This document shows, one piece after another, positions 49,769-62,501 of a stretch of DNA of 64,000 nucleotides. A program made the translations under genes and the position numbers. Where the stretch lies: assembly GCF_000442255.1 (NCBI RefSeq), contig NZ_KE557274.1, forward strand, positions 549,311-613,310, written 5' to 3'. The notes beneath the pieces are model-generated. The model saw nothing but the letters and a program-made list of their open reading frames with translations. It had not been told where the DNA came from and ran no database searches. This DNA comes from Salipiger mucosus DSM 16094. Lineage in GTDB: Bacteria > Pseudomonadota > Alphaproteobacteria > Rhodobacterales > Rhodobacteraceae. Every line of letters starts with the position of its first letter. Position 1 is the stretch's first letter.

Positions 49769-51058
49769 ATGCTGACCTTTCTTGCCATACTCGTTCTGTT
49801 GGCCGTCCTGATGGCATTCAGGGTGCCCATCGCATTCGCCATGGGGATCGCGGGGACCTTGGGCCTTGCGGCGCAACTCGGCGTACGCCCATCGCTGGCG
49901 GTTCTTGAGCGGACATTCTTCGATACCTCCGCCTCTTTCATTCTCGTGGCCATTCCGCTGTTCATTCTGATGGCGGAACTGCTGACCGCGGGTGACGTGA
50001 CGCGCCGCGCGATCATCGCGTGTCAGTCCTGGATCGGCCATGTCAAAGGCGGGCTTGCCATGGCGACGGTCGCCGCCTCGGTGATCCTTGCGGCCCTGGT
50101 CGGAAGCTCGACCGCCTCGACTGCGGCGATGTCGGCTTCGGCCTTTCCTGAAATGCGCGCGCACCGGTACTCTGACCGGCTTTCCGCAGCGGTGGTCAGC
50201 GTCGGCGGAACGCTTGCCGTGGTGGTGCCGCCCTCGATCGTGCTGGTCGTTTACGGCGTGCTGACGGAAACCTCGATCGGCAAGCTCTTCATCGCGGGCA
50301 TCATCCCCGGGCTGTTGACGGCCACCGGTTTGGCCGTAGTCATCAAGATCATTGCCCAAACCACGGATCAGGCTCCCAAGGGAGAGCCTTTCGTCCTGAA
50401 GAAAGCCGTAAGCGAAAGCCGTCACGTCGTTCCAATGGTGCTGCTGATGGTGGCCGTGATCGGGGCGATCTACGGCGGCATCGCCTCTCCCTCCGAGGCG
50501 GCGGCACTGGGGGTCATGGGCTCGCTGGTGATCGTGCTGGCGCAACGCACGCTGAGCTTCGTGCAGTTCAACAAATCGGTCAGTGGAGCGATCCGTGCGA
50601 CGGTGATGATCGTGGCCATCGTGGCCTGTTCGGCGATCTTCTCGAATTACCTGGCCTTCACGCGCATCACCCATGCCATGTTGGAATTCGTTGCGACGAC
50701 GGAAATGCCGCGCGAGGTCATAATGGGCATCATCATTCTCGTGCTTCTCGTGATGGGCATGTTCATGGACCAGCTCGCGATCCTGTCGCTTGCCATGCCA
50801 TTGGCTTTCCCGACGGCGATGGCGCTCGACTACGATGCGGTCTGGTTCGGAATTGTCGTGACTAAGACGGTCGAGATCGGGTTGCTGACGCCGCCCCTGG
50901 GCCTGAATGCCTATGTGGCGGCCGCCCAGACCCGCGTTCCCCTGGGCACGATCTTCCGCGGGATCCTGCCCTTCCTGGGTATGGAGATCGTTGTGTTGAT
51001 CCTGCTGCTGTCCTTCCCGGAGATCACGCTTTTCCTGCCGGACCTCATGACGCGCTAA
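49769..51058 (+). CDS. dctM: TRAP transporter large permease (DctM)
   Basis: 429 residues, about twelve membrane segments, DctM family: [80 protein letters not shown], and [20 protein letters not shown]. Works with DctQ and DctP as a sodium-coupled importer of an organic acid. Co-directional with the downstream carboxylase genes after 98 bases, probably one transcript. Confidence 0.95.
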   Translation: MLTFLAILVLLAVLMAFRVPIAFAMGIAGTLGLAAQLGVRPSLAVLERTFFDTSASFILVAIPLFILMAELLTAGDVTRRAIIACQSWIGHVKGGLAMATVAASVILAALVGSSTASTAAMSASAFPEMRAHRYSDRLSAAVVSVGGTLAVVVPPSIVLVVYGVLTETSIGKLFIAGIIPGLLTATGLAVVIKIIAQTTDQAPKGEPFVLKKAVSESRHVVPMVLLMVAVIGAIYGGIASPSEAAALGVMGSLVIVLAQRTLSFVQFNKSVSGAIRATVMIVAIVACSAIFSNYLAFTRITHAMLEFVATTEMPREVIMGIIILVLLVMGMFMDQLAILSLAMPLAFPTAMALDYDAVWFGIVVTKTVEIGLLTPPLGLNAYVAAAQTRVPLGTIFRGILPFLGMEIVVLILLLSFPEITLFLPDLMTR

Positions 51059-51156
51059 CGCCGGCCCGGCCGCACCACCCCGCATTGCGCCAGACGACTG
51101 CCCTCTCGCGAGGGGACAGGAGAACTGTGCGCCAAACATACGGAGACCGAAAACGA

Positions 51157-52764
<1,608 letters not shown>

Positions 52765-52766
52765 CA

Positions 52767-54757
<1,991 letters not shown>

Positions 54758-54758
<1 letters not shown>

Positions 54759-55627
54759 TGGCCGATCCTGTCCGGATATTCGAGGTCGGCCCGCGCGACG
54801 GTTTGCAAAACGAGAAGGCGCATATTGCGACGCGGGACAAGATCGCCCTGATCGACCTTCTTTCTGTGGCGGGGTTCGACCGGATCGAGGCAACAAGTTT
54901 CGTGTCGCCGAGATGGGTGCCGCAACTGGCCGACGCGGCCGAGGTCATGGCCGGGATCACCCGCGTTCCAAGCGTCGGCTACGCCGTGTTGACACCCAAC
55001 CTGAAAGGCTTTGAACGTGCGCTCGCCGCGGGGGCGGACGAAGTCGCCGTCTTTGCCTCGGCGTCCGAGGCCTTCAGCTTGAAAAACATAAATTGCTCGG
55101 TCGAGGAGAGCCTGGCCCGTTTCAACCCGCTCATGGCCGCGGCACGGCGGGCTGGTATCCCTGTGCGGGGCTACGTCTCTTGCGCGCTGGAATGCCCCTA
55201 TTCCGGGGCGGTCTATCCGAGTGCGGTTCGTGACGTGGCAGGCGCTCTTCAAGAGATGGGCTGCTACGAGATCTCCCTCGCTGACACCATCGGCCGCGCT
55301 CCGCCTGAGGCGACACGGGCAATGCTCGCGGCCGTTCTGGGCGTAATCCCTGCCGCGCGTCTGGCCGGACATTTTCACGACACCTCAGGGCAGGCGCTGG
55401 CGAATGTCGAGGTAGCGCTGGAGATGGGGCTGCGAGTTTTCGACAGCGCCATAGGTGGCCTGGGAGGGTGTCCGTATGCGCCGGGTGCCAAGGGCAACCT
55501 GTCCACGACCGCGCTTGTCTCGATGCTGGAAGATCGCGGTTTCGCCACCGGCCTCAACCGTTCCCGGCTGACCGAGGCCGAACGGCTGGTCGCGGAGCTC
55601 GCTCAGGAAAAGGAGATCGAACAATGA
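54758..55627 (+). CDS. Hydroxymethylglutaryl-CoA lyase
   Basis: Cleaves HMG-CoA to acetyl-CoA and acetoacetate. 289 residues, TIM barrel: VRIFEVGPRDGLQNEKAHIA with metal-binding Asp, IEATSFVSPRWVPQLADAAE, CYEISLADTIGRAPPEATRA, LAGHFHDTSGQALANVEVAL with the HxH metal site, and the signature AIGGLGGCPYAPGAKGNLST with the catalytic Cys. Translation is coupled to mccA (TGATG) and to the hydratase (ATGA). This gene fixes the pathway end as HMG-CoA. Confidence 0.95.
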
Positions 55628-56415
55628 GCCACGATTCCATTCGCGTGACCCGCGACGCGCGAGGGCTTGCCACCGTAACGCTTGCGCGGCCGGAAAAACA
55701 CAACGCCATGAACGCCGCGATGATCGCCGAGCTCAGCGAGGCCGCGGAACGCACTTGCCGCCGACGACAGCGTCCGGGCCGTGATCCTTACCGCCGAGGA
55801 CGGAGTTTCTGCGCCGGGGGCGACCTGGGCTGGATGCGCGCGCAAGCCGAAAAGGACCGTGCGGGCAAGGTACAGGAGGCGCAGGGCTTGGCGCGGATGC
55901 TGGGCCTCTGGAACCGCATGCCGAAGCCGGTGATCGGGCAGGTCCACGGCGCGGCATATGGCGGCGGGATCGGGCTGATCGCGGTCTGCGATATCGTCGT
56001 TGCCGAAGAAAACACCCGCTTTGCGCTTACCGAGACACGCCTGGGCCTGATCCCGGCAACCATCGGGCCCTTCGTCGTTTCGCGCATGGGCGAGGCCTTT
56101 GCCCGGCAGGTCTTTTTCACCGCGCGTCCCTTCGACGCGGCCTTCCTCATGCGTGCGGGAATGGTGGCCCGTATCTGCCCGGCCGACGGACTTGCCGAGG
56201 CCGTGGAGGACGAAGTCTCCGCCGTGCTCGACTGCGCGCCCGGCGCGGTCTCGGCGGCCAAGTCCTTGTGCCGCGACCTGTCTGGGCCGGAGCCGATGGA
56301 GGCGGGAGACATGACCGCCAACGCCCTGGCCGATCGCTGGGAGACAGAGGAAGCGCAGGAAGGCATCGCTGCCTTCTTTGCCAAGAAAACCCCGTCGTGG
56401 CGGCAGAGAGCTTGA
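55624..56415 (+). CDS. Enoyl-CoA hydratase, methylglutaconyl-CoA hydratase-like, with compensating frameshifts
   Basis: Crotonase fold, 263 residues. RPEKHNAMNAAMIAELSEAA, SFCAGGDLGWMRAQAEKDR (oxyanion hole), VHGAAYGGGIGLIAVCDIVV, FALTETRLGLIPATIGPFVV with catalytic Glu, and FTARPFDAAFLMRAGMVARI resemble LiuC-type hydratases that make HMG-CoA. Between about 55753 and 55806 the frame used gives an unlikely RTCRRRQRPGRDPYRRGR, while the next frame gives LAADDSVRAVILTAEDG, the normal family sequence. So one extra base and one missing base cancel out. Activity is uncertain unless these are read errors. Confidence 0.85.
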   Translation: MSHDSIRVTRDARGLATVTLARPEKHNAMNAAMIAELSEAAERTCRRRQRPGRDPYRRGRSFCAGGDLGWMRAQAEKDRAGKVQEAQGLARMLGLWNRMPKPVIGQVHGAAYGGGIGLIAVCDIVVAEENTRFALTETRLGLIPATIGPFVVSRMGEAFARQVFFTARPFDAAFLMRAGMVARICPADGLAEAVEDEVSAVLDCAPGAVSAAKSLCRDLSGPEPMEAGDMTANALADRWETEEAQEGIAAFFAKKTPSWRQRA

Positions 56416-56426
56416 GGAGATTAGCG

Positions 56427-57026
56427 ATGCTGACAGTACACAGACAGGCCGTTTTGGTCGAAATGGTGATGCCCGGTCGGGCGGCATGGACGGGGTTTCG
56501 TCCGTTCGGCTTGGTGCTGGTGGGCGTCTTCGCGCTGACGCTGGCTGCCAAAACGGTGGTGCCGATGTGGCCGGTGCCGATGACCATGGGCACTTTCGCC
56601 GTGCTGACCCTGGGCGCGGTCTACGGGCCGCGTCTTGGGCTGATCACCGTGATGGCCTACCTCGCCTGCGGAGCGCTCGGCCTGGATGTCTTCTCCGGAA
56701 CGGCGTCTTCCGAAACCGGACTTGCCTACATGGTGGGCCCTACCGGCGGCTACTTGGCAGGCTACGTTTTCGCGGTTTTGGTTATCGGGTTGGCGGCGCG
56801 GGCCGGGTGGGATCGGTCTGTCCCGCGGATGGCCCTATCATTACTGGCGGGCAATGTCGTCATCTATCTGCCGGGGCTTGCATGGCTGGGCGTTCTCTTT
56901 GGTTGGGACAGGCCTCTCCTCGCGTGGGGCGTAGAGCCATTCCTCGTCGGGGACGTTCTGAAACTGTGCCTCGCCACCTGCGTCACGCCGCTGGCTTGGC
57001 GCATGGTCAGCCTCAACAGGCGATGA
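56427..57026 (+). CDS. bioY: Biotin transporter BioY
   Basis: Substrate-binding membrane component of ECF-type biotin uptake, able to work alone in some bacteria. 199 residues, about six membrane segments: FGLVLVGVFALTLAAKTVVP, VPMTMGTFAVLTLGAVYGPR with the BioY motif PVPMTMGTF, LACGALGLDVFSG, YMVGPTGGYLAGYVFAVLVI with GPTGGYLxGF-like signature, and a hydrophobic C-terminus. GAGGAG precedes ATG 56427. Placed at the end of an operon that needs biotin for its carboxylase. No bioMN genes are nearby. Confidence 0.93.
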   Translation: MLTVHRQAVLVEMVMPGRAAWTGFRPFGLVLVGVFALTLAAKTVVPMWPVPMTMGTFAVLTLGAVYGPRLGLITVMAYLACGALGLDVFSGTASSETGLAYMVGPTGGYLAGYVFAVLVIGLAARAGWDRSVPRMALSLLAGNVVIYLPGLAWLGVLFGWDRPLLAWGVEPFLVGDVLKLCLATCVTPLAWRMVSLNRR

Positions 57027-57078
57027 TCGGGGCTGGGTGGCGCCTCTTGTCCGACCGGGCGCCCCCACCATGGGCAGT

Positions 57079-57972
57079 TCAGTTGACGCGCAACAGGGTA
57101 GTGCCGGACAGGCGCTCCCCTGGACGGAGGAGTCGCAAGCCGGTCTCGGCACAAGCGTTCGGCAGAGTTTCGAGCGCGCCGGCGACATGCGAAGCGGGTT
57201 CAATGCAGAGGTAGTCGGTTTTTTGCAGTACTGCGAGATGCGAGAGCGCGGCGTCGCCCGACAGGCTGATAGCGATGCCATCGTCGACCTGGGCCGTCGC
57301 GGTCCTCCAGCCCGAGTAGTGCCGGGTCACGCCCGTTGCCGGCCCGGGGTCGCACGAGGCGGCGTTGTTCCATGCGACCGATGCGGACAGTCCCGCTGGG
57401 CCGAAGGGGGTCCATTGCCGCGCCGCAGTGACCCTGACGCGGATTTCCCCGGAGTGCATGAAATACGGGTGCCAGCCGATGCCGCCGGGCATATCGAACC
57501 GGCCCGTGTTCGTCAGCTCCAGCCGGATGGCAAGGCCGTCCTCCTTCAGCTCGAAACGCTGCCTGGCTGTGAAGTCGAATGGCCAGTCCTCGTCGGAGCG
57601 ATAATCCAGAACCATCTCGAGAAGGTCTGCCTCTCGCAGGGCCAGGCGCCAAGGGCGGCGGTGGGCCGGGCCGTGCATGACGTCCTTGCCGTTTGCCGTG
57701 TTGGGGCGCAGCCTGACCTGCTGTCCTGCGAGGCGGAAGGCGGCATCGCGCAACCGGTTGTGGAACGGGAACAGCGGAAAAGCCCCCGCTTTAGGCCAGT
57801 TCGCCGGGTCGAAAGATGTGTCCCGCAACGGCACCAGGATATCGCCGTGCTCGACGTGGGTCAGCGACAGTATTCGCCCGCCGGCCGAGGGCGCGAAGCG
57901 CGCCGCGAGGCGGGCGTTGCGAATGTCGTAGGTCTCGCGCTCCCGCGCCAAGAATGTCCCGGGCGCGGTCAT
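57079..57972 (-). CDS. Aldose 1-epimerase family protein
   Basis: Interconverts anomers of sugars or uronic acids. 297 residues of galactose-mutarotase fold: LAARFAPSAGGRILSLTHVE, FPLFPFHNRLRDAAFRLAG with the N-R motif, KDVMHGPAHRRPWRL with a catalytic-type His, and GGIGWHPYFMHSGEIRVRVT with the second His. The start overlaps the uronate dehydrogenase stop (ATGA), so both act together, presumably supplying the right uronate anomer. It is convergent with bioY. A decayed partial copy lies at 42496-42671. Confidence 0.88.
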   Translation of the reverse strand: MTAPGTFLARERETYDIRNARLAARFAPSAGGRILSLTHVEHGDILVPLRDTSFDPANWPKAGAFPLFPFHNRLRDAAFRLAGQQVRLRPNTANGKDVMHGPAHRRPWRLALREADLLEMVLDYRSDEDWPFDFTARQRFELKEDGLAIRLELTNTGRFDMPGGIGWHPYFMHSGEIRVRVTAARQWTPFGPAGLSASVAWNNAASCDPGPATGVTRHYSGWRTATAQVDDGIAISLSGDAALSHLAVLQKTDYLCIEPASHVAGALETLPNACAETGLRLLRPGERLSGTTLLRVN

Positions 57973-58850
57973 GGCAGCCGCTGACGGATCTCGCCATCAT
58001 GGTCGATGACGCAGAATCGCCCGCCTTGGAAATACCCGGCGACTTGTGGCAGGGGCGACGGCCGCTCGTGGCGCGTCTCCGGGCCGGCCAGCGCTTCGGA
58101 GGTATCCGCCGGCACGTAGCCGAGCCGTGTCGCGGCGCTGTTGTCCCACCAGCCGGAAGGCACGCGGGAGACGCCGAACACCGTCGTGCAGGTGATGTCG
58201 GGGTGCTCCAGCCCTATCAGGACAAGCTGCGCGAGATCGCGCGCGCTGACCCACATGTTGAGCGCCCGCGCATCGGTAGGGCGGTCGCCGGCATTGCCGA
58301 TTCGGATGTTCAGCGTCCGGATCCCGAACTTGTCGAAGTAGAGGCCCGCTTCGAGCTCGCCCCAGCATTTGCTCAGCCCGTAGAGGGTATCGGGACGCAT
58401 CGGGTCCGTGTTGGAGACCAGGGTCTCGCGCGGGTAGAAGCCAACCGCGTGGTTCGAGGAGCCGAAGACCACGCGCTCGATCCCGTTGCGGCGCGCCGCC
58501 TCGAGCACGTTGTGCGTTCCCAGGACGTTGATGTGAAGGATCTCTTCGATGCCGCGCTCGTTAGGGTACCCGGCAAGGTGCACCACGGCGTCTGTATCTG
58601 CAACGCATGCCGTCAGGGCCTCGCCGTCGGATATGTCGACCCGGTCCCAGGTCTCATCCGCTGCGAGGGGGCCGGGATCGGCAGTATCGACGATCTTGAT
58701 TCCCCCAGTTCTGCCCGCAAGGGCGCGACGAAGCGCCGTGCCGACACGGCCGGCTCCGCCGGTCAGGGCGATGCGGCTGGTCGAGTGGCGCAGGGGCGAC
58801 TCTGGGGTGTGCAGCCTTCGATCGGTGGTCGATTGGGTGTTGTTCGACAT
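57969..58850 (-). CDS. udh: Uronate dehydrogenase (NAD-dependent)
   Basis: Oxidises galacturonate or glucuronate to the aldarolactone. 293 residues, extended SDR fold: RIALTGGAGRVGTALRRALA (Gly-rich NAD motif), DAVVHLAGYPNERGIEEILH, the family-specific VVFGSSNHAVGFYPRE, YGLSKCWGELEAGLYFDKFG with the YxxxK catalytic pair, and RIGNAGDRPTDARALNMWVS. The SSNHxxGFY stretch distinguishes uronate dehydrogenases from other epimerases. Operon with an aldose epimerase and divergent from an ABC importer. Confidence 0.88.
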   Translation of the reverse strand: MSNNTQSTTDRRLHTPESPLRHSTSRIALTGGAGRVGTALRRALAGRTGGIKIVDTADPGPLAADETWDRVDISDGEALTACVADTDAVVHLAGYPNERGIEEILHINVLGTHNVLEAARRNGIERVVFGSSNHAVGFYPRETLVSNTDPMRPDTLYGLSKCWGELEAGLYFDKFGIRTLNIRIGNAGDRPTDARALNMWVSARDLAQLVLIGLEHPDITCTTVFGVSRVPSGWWDNSAATRLGYVPADTSEALAGPETRHERPSPLPQVAGYFQGGRFCVIDHDGEIRQRLP

Positions 58851-59309
58851 GTGTCAGATGCCCTCGGGAAGTCGCCGGTGCAGCGTGTGTTCAGGCCCGG
58901 GCGGGACGATCCCCGCACGGTTGCGAAAGCGCTCGTATGGCTCACGCAGCGCAGGCGATGGGACTGTTCTTTTCAGTTTGCGAGGCCAGGCGGAAAACGC
59001 CCCGGACCGCTTGCAGAGATGCCGTGCTTTCGGCGCTGTGGTCAAGAGAATGTACAATTTTAAGTTCACTTCTACTGCTGTCCATGGGCTGGTGGCATGC
59101 GTTTCCTCTCTATTTTACGGTCATTTACCGCCTCCTGGCGGACGGAGGCAGAGCGGATCAGATCCTCAACTGCATTCTACGCCATAAATAATGTATAATA
59201 AAGGTTGATTAGTGTAAATTGGTGCATTACCAACATTGTTGCGCGCTACCGTCGGTCAGGGATGGAGACCAGGGCCGGAGGTGAGCGCGCCCGAAAAGGG
59301 AGGATGGAA
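58851..59309 (+). promoter_or_regulatory. Divergent control region of the uronate/ABC operons
   Basis: No gene is supported in these 459 bases. The right half is AT-rich and holds TATAAT (59194-59199) as a possible -10 box of the ABC operon and, just downstream, TTGGT-GCATT-ACCAA (59219-59233), a dyad of the type bound by GntR or LacI regulators. The GC-rich left part near 58851-59050 shows nothing recognisable. Confidence 0.5.
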
Positions 59310-61262
59310 ATGAAACGAGATATTGCTTCGGGCGCATCCGGGCCCGCGAGGCGCTCGATGGCTCACCTGATGCTGAGCGCTGCGGTACTTCCGATGCTCG
59401 CGATTCCAGCAGTCGCGCAGACCGCGACGGGACAGGCGCCCGGGCTGGCGCAGATGGTCGAGGCCGGGGAGCTGCCGCCGGTGGTCGAGCGCGTCAGCGA
59501 CGAGCCAGAGGTCGTGGAGCCTCTGAATGCCGTCGGCGACTACGGCGGCGATCTTCGGATCTACCTGCGGGGAAGTTCCGACCACAATCATATCTTGCGT
59601 GTCGTCGGCCCCCAGGGGCTCGTGCGCTGGGATCCCGATTACACCGAGATCGTTCCCAACGTGGCCGAGAGCTTCGAGGTCACCGAAGGCGGTCGCGTGT
59701 TCACGTTCCATCTCCGGGACGGGATGAAGTGGTCGGACGGCGAGCCGTTCACGGCAGACGACATCATGTTCAACATCGAGGACCTCGTCATGAACGAGGA
59801 CTTCGCGCCGACCCCGCCGCGCTACATGTCCGGTGGCGAGCCCATGAAGGTCGAGAAGGTCGACGACTACACGGTGCGCTTCACCTTCAAGGAGCCTTAT
59901 GGCGACTTTCTCGCAGAGCTTGCCAGCCCTCTGGGTCAGCACCCGGTTCTCTACGCCAAGCACTACTGCTCGCAGTTTCTGCCAAGCTACAACGACAGTC
60001 TGGATAAGCTGATCGAAGCGAACGATGCCTCGGATTGGCAGAATCTGTTCCTGCAGAAGTGCGGCGACCTCGAGATCCCTGCCCGCTGGGGCAATCCCGA
60101 GCGGCCGACGCTGGACCCCTGGGTCATCAAGGAGCCCTACGTCGGCGGTACGACACGCGTCGTCCTCGAGCGCAACCCGTACTTCTGGCAGATCGACACC
60201 GAGGGCAAACAGCTTCCCTACATTGACCAGGTTGTCGCGCCGGTGGATCAGGACGTCGAAAGCCTGATCCTGTCGGTCATCGGCGGCAATGTCGATTTCG
60301 GTCTGCGCCACATCGACCCGCCGTCGAACCGGCCGGTTCTGGCCGAAAATCGGGAGAAAGGCGATTACCGCTTCTTCGAGGCCAAGTCGACCGGCGGCAC
60401 GGACATGTCGATCAGCCTAAACCTGACGCACAAGGATCCCGATCTGCGTGAACTGTTCAACGAGGAGGACTTCCGCGTCGCGCTCTCGCTCGGCATGGAT
60501 CGCCAGGAGATCATCGATACGGTGATGCTGGGCGAGGGTGAGCCGTGGCAACAAGGGCCGTTCGAGGATCATCCCTATTACCATGAGCAGATTGCCACGC
60601 AGTATCTCGAGCACGATCCGGAAAGGGCGAACGAACTGCTGGATGGTCTCGGACTGGAGCGGGGCGAAGACGGCATCCGGCGTATGGACAACGGCGAGCC
60701 GGTCACCTTCCAGGTCGATGTGATCCCAACCTTTGATCCCACCTGGGTCGACTCGCTGCAACTGATCGAGCAGCAGTGGGCCGAACTGGGCGTCGACATG
60801 GAGATCAACCCGATGGAGCGCACGTTCTTCTACGAGCGGACCTCCAACAGCAATGACCATGACGCCGCAGTCTGGCGGGCGACGCAAAGCTGGGTTCCCG
60901 GCCAGATCCCGCAGATGCTCGTCCCGGTGCACCATGACAGCCGCTACGGCATCGCATGGCGGGACTGGTATCTGAGCGGTGGTGCCGAAGGCGAAGAGCC
61001 GCCTGAGACCATCAAGACGCGGCTGGAACTCTACGAAAAGGCGCGCGGTCTGACCGATCCGCAGGAACGCATCGAGACCTTCCACAAGATCGCCGACATC
61101 GCGGCGGAAGAGTTCGAGGTGATCGGCGTTTCCACAGCGGTCCCGACCTACGGCATCGTCAAGAACGACCTGAAGAACGTGCCGGATAGCATGCCGAGTT
61201 CCTGGTACTATCCGACGCCGTCGCCGACCCTGCCGCAGACCTGGTTCTGGCAGGACGAGTGA
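59310..61262 (+). CDS. Family-5 extracellular substrate-binding protein of an ABC importer
   Basis: 650 residues; ATG 59310 fits GGGAGG (six bases) better than ATG 59304. Signal region RRSMAHLMLSAAVLPMLAIP ends near AVAQ. SBP_bac_5 features: PQGLVRWDPDYTEIVPNVAE, FTFHLRDGMKWSDGEPFTAD, TRVVLERNPYFWQIDTEGKQ and FRVALSLGMDRQEIIDTVML. Though the family is named for peptides, long members of this kind bind oligosaccharides (for instance AgpA of rhizobia). With uronate dehydrogenase next door, a uronide substrate is inferred. A hairpin follows the stop. Confidence 0.92.
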   Translation: MKRDIASGASGPARRSMAHLMLSAAVLPMLAIPAVAQTATGQAPGLAQMVEAGELPPVVERVSDEPEVVEPLNAVGDYGGDLRIYLRGSSDHNHILRVVGPQGLVRWDPDYTEIVPNVAESFEVTEGGRVFTFHLRDGMKWSDGEPFTADDIMFNIEDLVMNEDFAPTPPRYMSGGEPMKVEKVDDYTVRFTFKEPYGDFLAELASPLGQHPVLYAKHYCSQFLPSYNDSLDKLIEANDASDWQNLFLQKCGDLEIPARWGNPERPTLDPWVIKEPYVGGTTRVVLERNPYFWQIDTEGKQLPYIDQVVAPVDQDVESLILSVIGGNVDFGLRHIDPPSNRPVLAENREKGDYRFFEAKSTGGTDMSISLNLTHKDPDLRELFNEEDFRVALSLGMDRQEIIDTVMLGEGEPWQQGPFEDHPYYHEQIATQYLEHDPERANELLDGLGLERGEDGIRRMDNGEPVTFQVDVIPTFDPTWVDSLQLIEQQWAELGVDMEINPMERTFFYERTSNSNDHDAAVWRATQSWVPGQIPQMLVPVHHDSRYGIAWRDWYLSGGAEGEEPPETIKTRLELYEKARGLTDPQERIETFHKIADIAAEEFEVIGVSTAVPTYGIVKNDLKNVPDSMPSSWYYPTPSPTLPQTWFWQDE

Positions 61263-61271
61263 ACCTCTCCA

Positions 61272-61300
61272 GGCTGCGCCACCCGCAGGGCGGCGCAGCC
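61272..61300 (+). terminator. Hairpin after the ABC binding-protein gene
   Basis: GGCTGCGCC-N11-GGCGCAGCC, perfect 9-bp arms, 9 bases past the stop. Likely partial terminator giving more binding protein than permease. The rest of the 247-base gap to the permease shows nothing further. Confidence 0.55.
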
Positions 61301-61509
61301 ACCCCGAGCTAGACCCGCCGCGTGTGGCAACACGCTCGTGTCACCGCTCCTAAGACAGCTTTCCGAAAGAATGGACCGATGACGAAACAACTCCAGCCCG
61401 GACTCGCCCCGGACAGTTCATGCGTGGACCATGCGCTCCCTTGTTCGGCAGACAATAGAGCAAGGCGGGCCTGCTCCGGACGAAGCAAACAGCACACTGG
61501 GGCTTTCTG

Positions 61510-62496
61510 ATGCTACTTTTCTACATCGGACGCCGCGTCCTTTGGGCCATCCCGTTCATGTTCGCGGTGTCGCTCATTGCCTTCGCGCTGATCTCCGCAC
61601 CGCCCGGGGATTATCTTACGACCTTCGCCGCGACGCTGGCGCAATCTGGCGACGTGGTGGATGAGGCAAGGCTTGATGCGCTGCGTGAACGCTATGGCTT
61701 CGACCAGCCGTTCATCGTCCAGTACCTCCGCTGGATCGGCGGCGTTCTTCAGGGTGATTTCGGAATTTCCTTTGAATGGCAGCAGCCGGTAGGGCAACTG
61801 ATCTGGGAGCGCATGGCGCTGTCGGTCACCCTGGCGCTGGCGACCCTGATGTTTACCTGGGCCGTCGCCCTGCCCATCGGGATCTACTCGGCTGTACGCA
61901 AGTACTCGATCGGCGATTACTTTTTCACGACGATCGGGTTCATCGGCCTCGCCACCCCGAACTTTCTCTTTGCGCTCGTCCTCATGTACGTCGCTGTGGT
62001 CCACTTCGGTTCGGACGTCTCCGGCCTCTTTTCCTCCGAGTATCAGGACGCACCGTGGTCCCTGGCGAAGGTCGGCGACCTCCTGTCGCACATCTGGATT
62101 CCCGTCATCATCCTCGGCACCAGCGCGACCGCAAGCCTCGTGCGCATCATGCGCGCCAACCTTCTGGATGAGCTGTACCGCCCGTACGTGACGACCGCAC
62201 GGGCCAAGGGTCTGTCCGAGTTCCGGCTCATCATGAAATATCCCGTGCGCATCGCGATCAATCCGTTCATCTCGACGATCGGCTGGGCCTTTCCGCAACT
62301 GATCTCGGGCGCCGTCATCACGGCCTTCGTGCTCTCGCTGCCGACATCGGGACCGCTCATGCTGCAGGCGCTTCTGGCACAGGACATGTATCTCGCGGGC
62401 GCCTTCATCCTTCTGCTCTGCTGTCTTTCCATCGTCGGGATGCTCGTTTCCGACATCCTGCTCGCGGTGATCGACCCGCGCATTCGCTTCCGGTGA
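61510..62496 (+). CDS. ABC importer permease, DppB type
   Basis: 328 residues, about six membrane segments: MLLFYIGRRVLWAIPFMFAV typical of DppB/OppB, the periplasmic part with RLDALRERYGFDQPFIVQYL, and the EAA loop TARAKGLSEFRLIMKYPVRI near residue 230 that contacts the ATPase. Forms a heterodimer with the next permease; the stop overlaps a GTG. Confidence 0.93.
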   Translation: MLLFYIGRRVLWAIPFMFAVSLIAFALISAPPGDYLTTFAATLAQSGDVVDEARLDALRERYGFDQPFIVQYLRWIGGVLQGDFGISFEWQQPVGQLIWERMALSVTLALATLMFTWAVALPIGIYSAVRKYSIGDYFFTTIGFIGLATPNFLFALVLMYVAVVHFGSDVSGLFSSEYQDAPWSLAKVGDLLSHIWIPVIILGTSATASLVRIMRANLLDELYRPYVTTARAKGLSEFRLIMKYPVRIAINPFISTIGWAFPQLISGAVITAFVLSLPTSGPLMLQALLAQDMYLAGAFILLLCCLSIVGMLVSDILLAVIDPRIRFR

Positions 62497-62501
62497 CACA
62501 C

